From Entrophospora sp. SA101 (Eukaryota > Glomeromycota > Glomeromycetes > Entrophosporales > Entrophosporaceae): 64,000 nt of DNA. Position numbers and translations under genes: made by a program. The notes under the pieces were generated by a model. It worked only from the letters and a program-made list of their open reading frames with translations. It was not told the DNA's origin and ran no database searches. Within the stretch, counting starts at the first letter, position 1. Each line of letters starts with the position of its first letter. This document shows, piece by piece, positions 33,736 to 45,550 of this stretch. The DNA lies in assembly GCA_958430865.1 (NCBI GenBank), contig CAUDNR010000113.1, positions 143,060 through 207,059 on the forward strand, read 5' to 3'.

Positions 33736-35019
33736 TGTGTTGCAAAAAAAAACCGGGATTATATATTTGGTTATTACAACAAAACGGTCATCCCAAATGA
33801 TGCAAAAAATATCTCTTTTAAAAGCCTAAAAAATGTAGTTTTTATTAATAAAAAATTAATATGGTATACGTTCTCCATTATTTTGTATAATAAGCTTACA
33901 TCGGCATCGTATAGAATTTACTAAATTAATTAGGACATTATGTGGAATACTTTGCCATTAATTAATCATAAATCGGTTCTAATTCTTCACAATTTTGTGG
34001 CATCCTTTTCTCAACGTTTCTTTTAACAACGCTCCACAGATTTTCTATCGGATTCAAAGCTGGGCTGTTCGAAAGCCAGTCTATAACATTTGATACATTT
34101 TCTGCAAGAAAAGACGTTGCAAGACGACTTGTATGTTTAGGGTCATTGTCTTGCTGAAATCTCCATTCATCCCCAAGCATTTTTTCTATTTCTGAAACGT
34201 GTCTGTTAAGTATTTCCACACAAAACAACGCATCCATAATTTGTTTAAAACAAAAAAGGCTTGTTTTGCCTTCTACATAAAAACCATCCCACGCGTGAAT
34301 TTTAGTACGATCCTTTGGCATCCTTCGAACTGGCCTTTTATCCTTATACCAACGTTCTATAGTATTTCTAAATAATAAAAAGGATGTCTCATCGGTAAAT
34401 AATGTTTTATTCCAATCGTCATTAAGATGTCATTGGGCCCATTGTACACGGTTTTCTTTATGAGACATTGTCAACATTGGTGTAGCCATTTACAGGGCTT
34501 TTTTATACCCTTTTTCGTGTATATGTCTAGAGATAGTTGGATAAGATACTTGCACATGATTTACCGATAATTTTATTGCCAATTTTCTAGTCGAAATTGA
34601 TGAATCTCTGCGTATATATTGCCCCAAAACTTTCGATGCTTCCGCAGTATTTTTTTTTTTGGCGGCCATTTCCTCTAACGTGATCCAAATTGCCAGTTGT
34701 TTTTAATTTTTTTATGTTATCATAGACGGTAGAAAGAGGAACTTTTGTACGCTTATTTATTTCTTTGTGCTCACATACACCGTTATTCCACAAATGTAAT
34801 ATTAATATAGCTTGACGTCGGGTTTCTTGTCTTGAAGTAGACATTATATACTTAATTTTCTCAAAAAGCAAAAAAGATTATCAATTATAAAAAATCTCAA
34901 TATTTATTTTTGAAATATGAGTTCGTCTTGATTTTTATACGGCACGAATTAGGCTTAATTTAGGGACGCTATACACGTTTTTAGTTCACATAAAAATTTC
35001 CGGCTTTTTTTGCAACACA
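33736..35019. mobile_element. Tc1-like DNA transposon, inactive copy
   Basis: The left end TGTGTTGCAAAAAAAAACCGG and right-end complement TGTGTTGCAAAAAAAGCCGG enclose a 1.28-kb element with one transposase gene on the minus strand. Length and layout are standard for Tc1/mariner. A TA lies at 33733-33734, one base outside the left repeat, but there is no clean TA at the right, so the target duplication has decayed or the outermost base differs. Confidence 0.85.
33962..34844 (-). pseudogene. Tc1-family transposase (DD34E), disabled
   Basis: Cut-and-paste transposase. An N-terminal HTH domain is encoded from 34844, followed by the catalytic core. Visible residues are the first Asp in TDETSF, the second in QQDNDPKHTS, and the Glu in NPIENLW, 34 residues after the second Asp (DD34E). 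The gene is broken in three places. There is a frame change at the 11-A run near 34651-34661, a TAA after KKAL near 34494, and a TGA after WAQ near 34431. The C-terminus ends at 33962. The damage is modest, so active relatives may exist elsewhere in the genome. Confidence 0.85.
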
Positions 35020-35859
35020 TTTTCAAAATTCATGTATTCATATTCATACTACCAATTTATTTATTTCTAGGAAATGTCAGATATATATATACGGTATTAT
35101 ATAATGGATGATAATTCATGATCAAAGGTTAAAAAAATGTTGATTTGAAGTCAATGAAAAGTTGAAAAGTAAATAATATCAAATTAATACGAGATACTCG
35201 TAATCATCCATTGTGGAACCCTGAAACATTTTCAGGTCATTTTGAGTGATGAAAGTGGACAATTGTCTAAATTTAAGAAAAAATTTGGTGAAGAAATTTA
35301 CGATTTAGATTTTGTTCAATCCGAAGGAGCGTTACCAGAGATTACTAGTAAAGATATTAGGAAAATAAAAAAGAAGAAAAAACAAATATATAATTATAAA
35401 ATTTGTTTGTGTTTAAAGAGATTTTGAGAAATTTTTTGGTCTGATTATTCCTAACGCTAATGATTATATAGTAGCAAATACCGATTTTGTTAAAATACAG
35501 AAAAAATTGAGATTTTATTTTACATTTCATGTGGCCAATCATAACAAAAGTCACATGTTAAGTCTAACAACAACGAGTTCATTTAAACAAGATTTTACTG
35601 CCTTTCGCACGTAGGATGTACTAATTTAAGTTTATCCTTAAATTCTTGAGGAATATTTTATTGACTTGCTGACTTGACCACATTACCACTTTTTCTCAAA
35701 GTACAATACAGCCATTCAATTCAATTGGAGAATCACACGAAATATGAATACAGGTCCAGGTTTTGGTTGCAAATGGATGCTCTTCTGGAAAAATCGGCCC
35801 ATCACATGAATAATCAAAAGATTCTTTAATAATTCAAAGAGACCCAGCTTTTTCAGACG
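35020..35859. other. Intergenic with possible decayed coding sequence
   Basis: Minus-strand 35650-35855 contains pieces that read as protein (DYSCDGPIFPEEHPF, TWTCIHISCDSPIEL) but with stops between them. It is probably the decayed continuation of the gene fragment at 35860-36346. Confidence 0.35.
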
Positions 35860-36346
35860 TCAATCTTGTGTCAGAATATAAACAACGTGTTTTTGAACAA
35901 ACATAGTACTTAATATAGTCACGAATTTTGCAGCTGCTACGGTGGAGGTGCATGCTGCTTCTGAATTGAGTTTAGATTGAATTAAAGACAGTCTGTGATT
36001 AATATAATTCATTATAGAGTCTTTTTTTTGAGCAGGAAGTTTAACCTCAGCACTCGTGAGTTTTTCAAAGGCATTTTGTAAATTTGGTGGTAGAGTCCAT
36101 GGATGAGTTGTTTCTTCGGGAACAAGCATAAATTTTACTTGAAAAAATTTAAGTGACTTCATTAGCATCATTCGGCCATCTAATCCTTCCTCTACAGGTT
36201 TCCATGGATTTGTATCATTGGCACGAACTGAAACTCTAACTGTTCTTCCTATATCTGCACCTGAAGTAGCTGAATCAAATATTTCATAAAAGAAACTTTC
36301 TTCATTTACTTCTTTAATTCTTGGTTGAATCAAACTTTTGAGACCT
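35860..36346 (-). pseudogene. Unassigned protein-coding fragment
   Basis: A clean 157-codon frame (36333-35860) of non-repetitive protein: GRTVRVSVRANDTNPWKPVE, then KFFQVKFMLVPEETTHPW and an amphipathic helical C-terminus. It is preceded by a plausible splice acceptor (TATGTAG at about 36347). I see no believable upstream exon or start, and the downstream sequence decays into stops. I do not recognise it with confidence. The WKP...VKFMLVPEE part faintly recalls the middle of the GATOR1 subunit Iml1/DEPDC5. It is best read as a gene fragment. Confidence 0.4.
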
Positions 36347-36724
36347 ACATATACTTGGAATATAATGAATCATTTTAAATGAAAGATTAGAGGTAAAAAA
36401 GGAAGTCAGAGGCAAAGATTGTAAGTGTATGCCGATCACTTTTAAAAACGCACGATTTCCTTATTTCTCATCATGTGATCTATAATTCGCAATTTTATTG
36501 GTGGATGAATAGTTATTTATTATTATTTTTTTAAGGAGAGAGGATGTAAAACAGAGAATCAATTTGATACCGCCTTATATGAATTGATTTTATAAAAAAA
36601 AAATATTGTATGTTGTTAAAAAGTTAAGAGTAATATTTAAATCAGGCCTGCCTTTTCCATTTCCTACCAAAAAAAAAAATATTAATAATAACAATATTAT
36701 TATTATTATTATTTATAAAAAACT

Positions 36725-38014
36725 TTAACTACTAACTTCTCTTAATTGAACTCCGAGTTTAGCAGGACTTTTTGAAATAATAACACCAGCACTTTCCAAT
36801 GCTTTAATTTTATCAGTTGCAGCACCTTTACCACCAGCAATTATAGCCCCTGCATGGCCCATACGACGTCCTGGTGGCGCAGTTAAACCAGCAATGAAAG
36901 AAACCACAGGCTTTGGCTGAGATCGGGTCAAATTATATTGTTTTAAAAATTCTGCCGCATTCTCTTCAGCAATACCGCCAATTTCTCCGATTAGTATAAT
37001 GCCTATATTACAATAACAACAATAATGCTATTACTATTTCATTTATTTTATTATTTTATCTTTTTTAAAAAAATAAAACCTTTTGTTTGTTCATCTTCCA
37101 AGAACAATTTTAAACAATCTACAAAATTTGTTCCATTGAATGGATCACCGCCAATTCCAATACATAAAGTTTGACCAAGATTCACCTGAGTAGTTTGATT
37201 GACTGCTTCATATGTCAAAGTACCAGATCTTGAAACAATTCCAACAACACCTTTTTTGTGGATATGTCCAGGCATAATCCCGATTTTACAAGCACCTGGT
37301 GCTATAATTCCGGGACAATTAGGACCAATAAGACGTGTTTTATTTTGATTTTTTAAAGCTTTTACTACCTATAAAAAAAAATAAAAAATATTTAATAAGA
37401 AAAATAGTATTCTTATAGTTATTAGATGCATACTTTAACCATATCTTTCTGTGGAATTCCTTCTGTAATCGCTACCACCAGAGGAATTTCAGCCTTAATG
37501 GCATCTATAATAGCATTTGCTGCAAAAGGTGGAGGTACATAAATTACAGAAGCATCTGGTTTAACTTCATTAACTGCCTATCAAAAAACATATAAACACG
37601 CATAAATACGTTCATTATAATTAATGATCAAATATATTTTCTTTTCTAATCTGAAAAATAACCTCAGCTATAGTGTTAAATACGGGTCTTCCTAAATGTT
37701 CTTGGCCACCTTTTTTAGGTGCTACGCCACCAACTAAATTGGTCCCATAATCAATTGCTTGTTGTGAATGAAAAGTCCCCTATCAAAATCAATTGGTTAA
37801 TATATATATATGAAGAAAGAAATCAACTAATGTAATTAATTACTTGTTTTCCAGTAAAACCTTGACAAATAACTCTGGTGTTTTTCGTAAGTTTCATGTT
37901 TTTATAGGTATCATCATATGATGAAGTTCTAATAGTGCTGGCAGAAAAACTTTTTTGTAATTCCAAGAAAAATTTAGGCTTTATTGAACGTATTGACGAC
38001 TTTAAACTTATCAT
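36725..38014 (-). CDS. LSC1: Succinyl-CoA ligase alpha subunit, mitochondrial
   Basis: TCA-cycle enzyme of the mitochondrial matrix that converts succinyl-CoA to succinate with NTP formation, as a heterodimer with the beta subunit. Five exons (38014-37844, 37779-37663, 37577-37434, 37368-37080, 37002-36725) join in frame to 332 residues, the usual length. The N-terminus is Ser/Lys/Arg-rich and lacks acidic residues for 40 positions, a good targeting peptide. CoA-binding motifs ([19 protein letters not shown]), [24 protein letters not shown] and [12 protein letters not shown] are present. The phosphohistidine site is in RRMGHAGAI near residue 289. An upstream in-frame Met at 38119 would give a hydrophobic extension and is less likely. 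Confidence 0.95.
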
Positions 38015-38781
38015 ATTTAACAAGTAATAAATAATGTTACGCGATATTAATTCGTAAAAAAAATTATTTAAGCAAATTGACAAAGAGAATTGAATTTGGA
38101 CATCAATTCCTGTCTTCAAATTTCACACGCACACAAAGCGTGAAAATGATTCACACATGTTAAATTCAAATTAGCCAATCAGATTTCATATCTAAACACC
38201 CCATCCCCCAAAATTTTTAATTGATGATACGCATCTAAACTCGATAAGTCGGACATTTATTTATACTTAAACAATTGATTGCTGCGTCCGACTTATTTAT
38301 ATTATAAAGTACTTTAAACAATTGATTGCGTCCGACTTATCGAATATCAGAGAAATGCTGATCTATTTACTATAAAAATTTCATATTTATATCAATGATC
38401 GACGGAATAATAATAGCATTCACATTCATGAATCAATTCAAAGTGTTTAATGTCATCATAAAGTTTTATATATTTAATATGTTAAAATTTTTTCGTCTTT
38501 ATTTTTTTTATTGATATGTTTTGAATTTCAAATTCTAATACAAAAACTTTTATATAATGAAAAAATAATGCTTACCTCCAAGAATAAAGTATTTTATTCA
38601 TCAAACTTGAAAATAAATCGGAAATGACAGTAAGTTACACGTAACAAAAATCGGAAACAACCAGTCCAATGATTCTTACTAGCGCTCCATGTCGCAATCC
38701 AAAAAAAGAAACAAAATGGTCGTAAAGGTGGTTGCAACTAGCGGTTGCAATCATTTTTATATGACGCAAAGGTGGTAGCAA
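38015..38781. other. Upstream region of the succinyl-CoA ligase gene
   Basis: Contains a short direct repeat ACAATTGATTGCxGCGTCCGACTTAT (38270 and 38315) with a related CTCGATAAGTCGGACATTTA just before it. Regulatory meaning is unknown. No gene. Confidence 0.4.
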
Positions 38782-40105
38782 TATAGAAGTTTGCCTAAAC
38801 TACTAAATTTCGGCAACAGTTTCGGCGAATTAAAAAATTTAGTTTCGGTTTTCAAGCAAGCAAAATGCCGAAATTTTAGGCATAATTATTTTTGCCGAAA
38901 CTAAATCTACGTGCGAAACTAAATCTATGTGCTGAAACTATAAAATGTGTAAGCCTTTTGTGTAACCAATGATTCATAAAGCATATAATGATAATATTAC
39001 TTTACCAATAATTAATGTCAGTATTGGCATTAATTATTGGTAAAGTAATAATTATTTTTGTCATATATTAACATTAACAATTTAATAATAACGATCTAAT
39101 TTGAATAATTAAACTCGTCTATTATATAGTTATTAAATTAAAAAAAGAAATTAAAGAAGTAAAACCAATTGCTTTATATGAGCGAATTATCTTGGATTTT
39201 CCTAATAGGGAATTATTCAGTCAAAAACTTTCAACCATTGCTCTTCCAATTAGTCATTAAAGGTGTTGAGGAAGTAGAAAGAAATAGTTAGGTTAATGGT
39301 TTGCTTAAATCACTAAATTTCAGCAAATGCCGGAACCAAATCTATAGTAATAGTAATAATTTCATAGAGATTTTATCACGGGAAAATTTTTTGTTACACA
39401 TAATTTATAAATGCGCACATTCAAATAATAAAAATAATAATAATAACCTTTTTCTTTTCTTTATTTAAAGATAAAGATATTATCCTGTCCTTAAACTAAT
39501 CAAGATTGCTGAAAAGAAATCATTTTTTATGTTATAAAAAATTTTTGGAGAATCATCTACAAATTACAAAATTGAAAATGAAGGCGTGAGAAGTATCTTC
39601 CTAAATATATTATCAATAAAGCTAAGCAAATGCATTCTTTGGGTAATCTATTCATTGTTTGCTTTGTGGGGAATAATAAGAGTGTTTACATAGCTAATGA
39701 AGATTTTCAGATTTGGAAATCATAGACTTGGATTAAGAAGATAATGATCCAGAATATGGTATTCAACTAGTGCATTTCCCAACAACACCAAAATCTGCCA
39801 AAGCAAACACCTTACCAAACTTACACTTTGTTGATATCAATGTAACCAAAGAATTATAATACCTTCTACATAATAATAATATTAAATGTTTTGCAATAAT
39901 AATAAAATTTCTTGTATTTCAACAATAATTAATTTGTTTCAAAAGAAAATGTCTAATCATTATAAAATAGTTTCAACAAAAATTGAAGTTTCGGCACAGT
40001 GATTAAGTTTCGGCAAAGTAACTGAGTTTCGAACTATTAGTTTCTATAACCTGTTTTTTCCTGAGTTTCGGCATCATCACAATTTAGTTTAGGCAAACTT
40101 CTATA
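38782..40105. mobile_element. DNA transposon with TTTCGGCA subterminal repeats
   Basis: The left end TATAGAAGTTTGCCTAAACT is the exact complement of the right end, about 21 bases per arm. Within 250 bases of each end, TTTCGGCA/TGCCGAAA or close variants occur many times on both strands, as do GCCGAAACTAAATCTA units. The middle is AT-rich and shows only broken reading frames (39130-39860). The superfamily is uncertain; the arrayed subterminal motif resembles hAT or Mutator-like organisation. Confidence 0.75.
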
Positions 40106-41924
40106 AAAGGAACCAAATTAGAGGCTCGACTACTAAAATTCTCCACAACACTTTTGAATGGATCCATTATCCCACATGGAAAAGAAGCTCGGATTAAAAT
40201 CATCAAAGGTCTATTTTCCAACTCTGCCAAATTTTCTCACCTAAATGTGGCTTTTTTTCAAAATTGGTTCCTTAAATTTCATTTCTGCATGATCTTGGTA
40301 TATTATCATTACTTGGACAAATTGGACGATGTACCTGTTGATCAGATATGTGATTTTAAAAGCCCACAGAAAAAACAACTATATATAACTTATTTTGTTT
40401 GATACATGTCAAAGCTGCGTAATAATAATGCAAAATGTGACATTTATACATTTTTCTCCCTCTACCGAATAAGTTGACCCACTATTTTTTTGGATAACGA
40501 TTAAAATAAATAAGTTAGGATATAGATTATAATGAAATTTGAAACAATTGCAGAAATTTCAACAAATAAAAAATAACATTCGAATGAAGGATCAATGTAT
40601 TCATTTGATTTAATTCTTCCAATTAAAAAATATATTTTACCTATGTTGATAATTAGGTTTCATCCAGTAACAAAAGTCAGAATCACTTGATTTTGTTTTT
40701 TTTTCAACCAATCCATCGTCACCTAATTTAATCCCCATCATACAGCATACACATTAGTTTTGTATCATTAATAAAAAGTTTTATAATCGTGCTTCTATTT
40801 TATAACAATGCTATATATATATTTGTTAAATAATTGTTTCATCATAGACAACATAAACTGCATCCCGTTTTTTAAAAATTAATGTTGTTAGTAGTAATTA
40901 TGATTAAATTTCAACATTATTATGATGCACTTGTTTCCTAACCTTTATATCTTTGAGAATTTGAATTAAATTAATAACTATCATTAATTGATTTTGATTG
41001 GTAATAAAAATAGAAGAAGAGAAAGGAATAGTAGTAGTATAAGTAGTGATGGTGGTGGTGAGAGTAGTATATAGTAAAATTGTTAGATAGTGAATTATTT
41101 ATATCGGATGAAAGTTTTGATGATAAAGAATAAAAAACTTATTATTACCAACTTTTAATATTATATTTTTTTCCATTTTCTTAATTTATTAATTCGACAT
41201 GCTTGACAAGTATCTTCATTATTTTCCTTTACTTATAAATATTATTATATTATTGGTTTTTTTTTCAAATGAGATTCTTATTACTACTATATTAATGATA
41301 GCAGGAGAATACAATATCATTATGTGCGTTATAGATTCGTGTGTATGATCGCAGGATGTTGATCGTAAATAAATAAGAAAATTGATATATTCACAAAACC
41401 TGGAAGCTTCATAGATCGTGCATCTTGTTTTTTAACAATCACTTCAACACAAATCTGTCTATCGTACAACTCTACTTTTTCTATCAAATAATTCGAATAA
41501 TTGTTAAAACATTCATCAAGTATGGTTTTGAAATTTGTTTTATGTCTGTATTATTGGTGTTGGTCGCGAAAACTATTTTGAAGAGGCAAAGTCAAAAGGT
41601 TACGTGTCAAAACTAAATCAAAAGTCAAAAGTCAAAAAGAAAAAACCAGTTTCGACTTATGGCCAAACCTTTTTTGACTTTCGCATAGTTGCAAAACTCT
41701 ATATTTTGGAAAACGACATTAGTTTGTATGATAATAAAGAAAATAAAAAAAATATTATTTTAATAAATAGGACTTATCCAATGAAATATTGTTAAATGAG
41801 TGTGTTAGTGTCCCATAATTATAAAAAAAATTTTTTTCATTAAATATATAATTCAAATTTTCGCATTAGTGATAGGCAGCTGATTATTCGATATTAGTTG
41901 ATCACTGGTATCAATCTTCAGTTA
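40106..41924. other. Gene-free stretch
   Basis: No domain-bearing frame. Open frames at 40154-40402 and 41425-41795 are AT-driven and show no family motif. Confidence 0.35.
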
Positions 41925-42187
41925 CAGGGTTTCTCGTATATGGTTTAGCATTAAGCCTCCCTGATCAGGATTCAGGCGTTAGACTATGTATGGGGGATCT
42001 TGGGGTTGACGTTGGAGCTGTAAGATCCAGTTATTCGCCTTGCAGACTGAAGGTATAAGTAAAGACATGGTAGGCTTCTGACTGACCATTCCTCACGGTT
42101 TGCGAGGTCGGCTGCGTAACAGATTTCCATGTTGAGAGGGTATTCTTATCGGTAGGATATCTGATCAGAGGAGCCGTTGCGTGGTAA
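41925..42187. other. Compositional island, close to half G+C
   Basis: About 260 bases with far higher G+C than anything around. It contains no long open frame on either strand and no tRNA-like arms that I can fold by eye. It contains paired motifs such as CCTGATCAGG and GATCTTGGGG/AGATCC. Candidates are the end of a retroelement, a SINE or a structured RNA. It is bounded on the right by a sharp return to AT-rich sequence at about 42190. Confidence 0.5.
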
Positions 42188-42433
42188 CGTTAAAACTTTT
42201 ATTATTTTTAATAAAATTAACTGTGGTAAAATTTTTTTTCCAAAAATACCCAAAAACAAAATATTCATTAAAAACAAATAATATATACATTAAAAATAAA
42301 ATATATATTAAAATAAAAATATATTAAAAATAAAATAAAAAGAATTTCAGTTATGAAAAATGAAATTAGAATCTCACTATACATTAAAATAATGAACTAT
42401 GATTTCCCTACAATATTGTATGAGAGTGCACAA

Positions 42434-42566
42434 TGATAACGTTGATGATAACGTGTTGATGATACACGTTGACAATAACGTTGATGGTAATGTGTAGATG
42501 ATACACGTTGATGATAACGTTGATGATAACGTGTTGATGATATGTGTTGGCGATAACGTTGATGCA
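42434..42566. repeat. Minisatellite of GATAACGTTGATG-type units
   Basis: Units combine GATAACGTTGAT, GATAACGTGTTGAT and GATACACGTTGA in alternation, about nine units, followed by a short (TA)n tract. The minus-strand frame across it (RYHQRYHQRVSSTRYHQR) is an artefact of the repeat. Confidence 0.85.
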
Positions 42567-43830
42567 ATATATATATATATATAAAGGATTTAATTAAATT
42601 ATTACAGAGCTCAAAAAGATAATAATTGTTCATAAATTTCAATGGAAAAAATGGTATTTATTTTCAATAATATTATAAGCGTATGCATCATTGACTCTAT
42701 TGAACAATATCAATCCTATTAATGTTTTCAAAATCTTTTTGAAATTTATTAATCATAAAAATACAAAAGCTTTATTGATTTCAAAATTTCTAGAAGATAA
42801 CACTAACAAAAATTCTAATTTTCAGATTTAAAAATGGTTGTTTGAAATTAATCTACAACATAAGGGTAAAAATAACTTTACTCAAGAACATCTTAAAATC
42901 TAGAATTTTGACTAGGTAAATGTCTCATATAGAAACACCTCCAAGTAGTTATAAGCGGCTTCGTAGGGAACACCACAACCGCTGTGTCGAGTTTACTTCA
43001 GCTTACACCTCCAACCATTGGTTCATTACACATTGATCAATGTTACCAGAATTAAACACTGATGTTGATAATGATTACAAATAATGATGATGGTAATGAT
43101 GATGACGAAAAACGCTACGTTTTATTTGATGATGATTATGATGACAGTGATGATGGTATGAGTATTTTATTTGATGATGATGATGATGATGATGACAGTG
43201 ATGGTGGTATGAGTTAATGATACTTTCTGTAAATCAGATTTACAGAAGTTGTATCTAGCAACAGAGTTATCATACTATTGCAACCAACCATCAAAATCTG
43301 TGATTCTTGTAATGTGTGTAAATGTAACTTTAATTCTGTAGATGACTGAAAATACTACAAACAAAATTAAACGTGGCTTAAATTTTTGGAATATATAATG
43401 AAAAAAAGATCCAGAAGCGATTTTTCAGAAACTTCAGAAACCATTAATTCTTCTAACCGCGGCAGATAATTTACAAGTGTATGGGGACAATTTATTCAAG
43501 GAACATGACTATATATGAAGGTAAATGTATACATTTTCATGAAAAATTGTCATTCGCAAAACTTGGAATCTTACATTCCATTTAGCAAATGAATGCAATA
43601 AATGTGGAGAGGATATTAAATGATATTATAATTGGATCATTGTGAATAATATGCATGTCAACTCTTCTGGTGATTCATATGAAATCCTCAATGGTTGGTG
43701 AAGTCCACGTCAAATAATAGAAAAATTAGTAGTGATTAATTCCTACTATGGTTTCAACAACAAATTGATGTAGCTTTGACTATTGCATTAAACCCTGGTT
43801 ATAATTCACCTTCTCATGAAATGTTATAGG
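42567..43830. other. Gene-free stretch with (GAT)n blocks
   Basis: (GAT)n-rich sequence at about 43073-43215 includes two copies of a segment around GATGGTATGAGT(A)TTTTATTTGAT. No gene. Confidence 0.5.
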
Positions 43831-44009
43831 TAGCCCCATGAAAAACAAAATACGGAATTAACATGTTAGTGTGTTAATATTAATATTAATATTAAATACG
43901 ATCTTAAAAATATATATACGGAATTAACGTATTTCTTATACGGTTTTGAAAAATTGCCCTTTTCAAATATCAAATTTAATGTGAAGTACGGATATTAGTA
44001 CGGAATCAG

Positions 44010-44748
44010 TATGGTGTGCCGCATCTAAAGACATCGAATGCTGCGCCATTTACCGAAAATTTTAATGGTGATCTTTTCTGATCAAGAAATCGTTCAGATA
44101 TGTTGCTTCGTATCTAATGACATCAAATTCTGCGCTTATTGCCGAAAATTTTTAATGCTGATCAAGAAATCATTATGAATTAAATTATATAGAAAATTTT
44201 TGGGAAGTAACTAAAGAATACACTAGAAAAAATTGTAATTATTTATTTAAAGAATTAGAGAGAACTGTTCCTCTGGCATTGAACTCGGTTTCACTTTGTA
44301 ACATTAAAAAGTTTGCTAGAAGATGTTATAGATTTATGAATGCTTATAGATTAGGACTTTCACGAAAAGCTTTAATCTTTGCAGCAAAAAACTCATAGAA
44401 AATTGCCAGAATTTATGTTAATGGATGCAGATATATTATCGTTGAATGTTGAATGATTGTTATATGAATCACGTGATAAAAGTTGATCTATATTAGTTTT
44501 CTGATTGGTCAAATTAGTTTGATGGGCGTGTCGAATTTTTTTAATTAGTAATAAAATTACTTAATTTTAAACCCCCATAACTTTTTATTTTACTAATTAA
44601 ATTTAAAAGTTCTCTCTATTGTATTGTTGCTTATGTTCCAGAGATTACAAAAATAGAGATATTTTTATGGACCAACAAATATTTACAAAGTTATCAGGGT
44701 TTAAATATTTGCAATTTGTTTTGATGTCTTTAGATGCGGCGCACCATA
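44010..44748. mobile_element. Inverted-repeat transposon relic (GTCTAAAGAC-like family, member A)
   Basis: TATGGTGTGCCGCATCTAAA at the left is matched by the complement of TTTAGATGCGGCGCACCATA at the right. The motif TCTAAAGAC plus a nearby GCTGCGCC is shared with members B (48526-48896) and C (53262-53714). It contains a transposase coding fragment (44183-44398). The flanks CGGAATCAG and CAGAATTTG are similar but not identical. Confidence 0.7.
44183..44398 (+). pseudogene. C-terminal fragment of a DDE-type transposase
   Basis: 71 codons beginning NYIENFWEVTKEYTRKNCNY, then NIKKFARRCYRFMNAYRLGL. The N-x-I-E-x-F-W motif with the following helical, Arg-rich tail resembles the end of DDE superfamily endonucleases that are abundant in Glomeromycotina. 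The upstream catalytic part is missing. Confidence 0.6.
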
Positions 44749-45550
44749 CAGAATTTGTAACATACTGAAAAGGTACGTTTTAATTCCGCGTATAAAGTAC
44801 GGAATAGGTTATGGGATTTGTTTGATTTCGCATATAAGGTACGGAATTTGTAACTGAAAAGGTACGTTTTTGATTTGTAGGTACGGCGGAACTTGTAACA
44901 TACTAATACTGAAAGATGACATATAAAGAATATATTTATTTTATTCATTATTATCATAAAACATATAGTATTATTAAATAATTTTTACACGATATTATTA
45001 TTTGCTGTATTTTGGATTCTTAGAATTTTATATCTTATATTTAATATTTATTAAAACATTTTTACATAATAATAACGTTGTTTTTTATTACATACTATCC
45101 CGTTATACCCTTAGATGATCCAATACATCAAGCTTCAATTAAAGGGTTGGCAGATAAATATAAGGCGAAGACTACAAATTCATATTTGATTGTCAATTGC
45201 TTCACAAGTTCATACTGCTTGTATTTTTATAGAATTTTTGTTAATAAAATTTTTATTTTAAGCAATTAATGATTTTTGGTATTAGTATGGTTTCAGCGAT
45301 AGTAACTAAAACATGTTTTACCATTATAATTAATAATTTTCAATGCCGTATTAGTATGAATTCAGTACTTTGAAATACGGAAAAAACGTAGATTCCGTAC
45401 CGTTTCAGTACTTTAAGATATATACTAATATGGAAATGTGTCCAAAACCGTGCCAATTTATACGTATTATTATGGATATTATTTGGAATTCCGTATTTTC
45501 GTACTGTTTATAACGCATGTATTCAGTACCTTTTTTACATGGTTTTTTTA

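Larger units (their letters stand above)
43831..45550. mobile_element. Composite element with TACGGAAT repeats, carrying an inner insertion
   Basis: Left TAGCCCCATGAAAAACAAAAT and the complement of the right end, AAACCATGTAAAAAAGGTAC, are loosely inverted. The first and last few hundred bases carry many copies of TACGGAAT/ATTCCGTA and CAGTACTTT motifs. An unrelated inverted-repeat element (44010-44748) sits inside. A short plus-strand frame at 45078-45269 may be a coding relic but has no recognisable motif. Confidence 0.5.

Noticed and set aside
42050..42187. Possible tRNA or tRNA-derived SINE in the G+C-rich island
   Set aside because: I could not form a cloverleaf with consistent acceptor, anticodon and T arms, and the A/B box motifs are not convincing.
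42397..42642. Minus-strand frame with repeated RYHQR/VSSTRYHQ text
   Set aside because: Encoded by the GATAACGTTGAT minisatellite, with no flanking gene structure.
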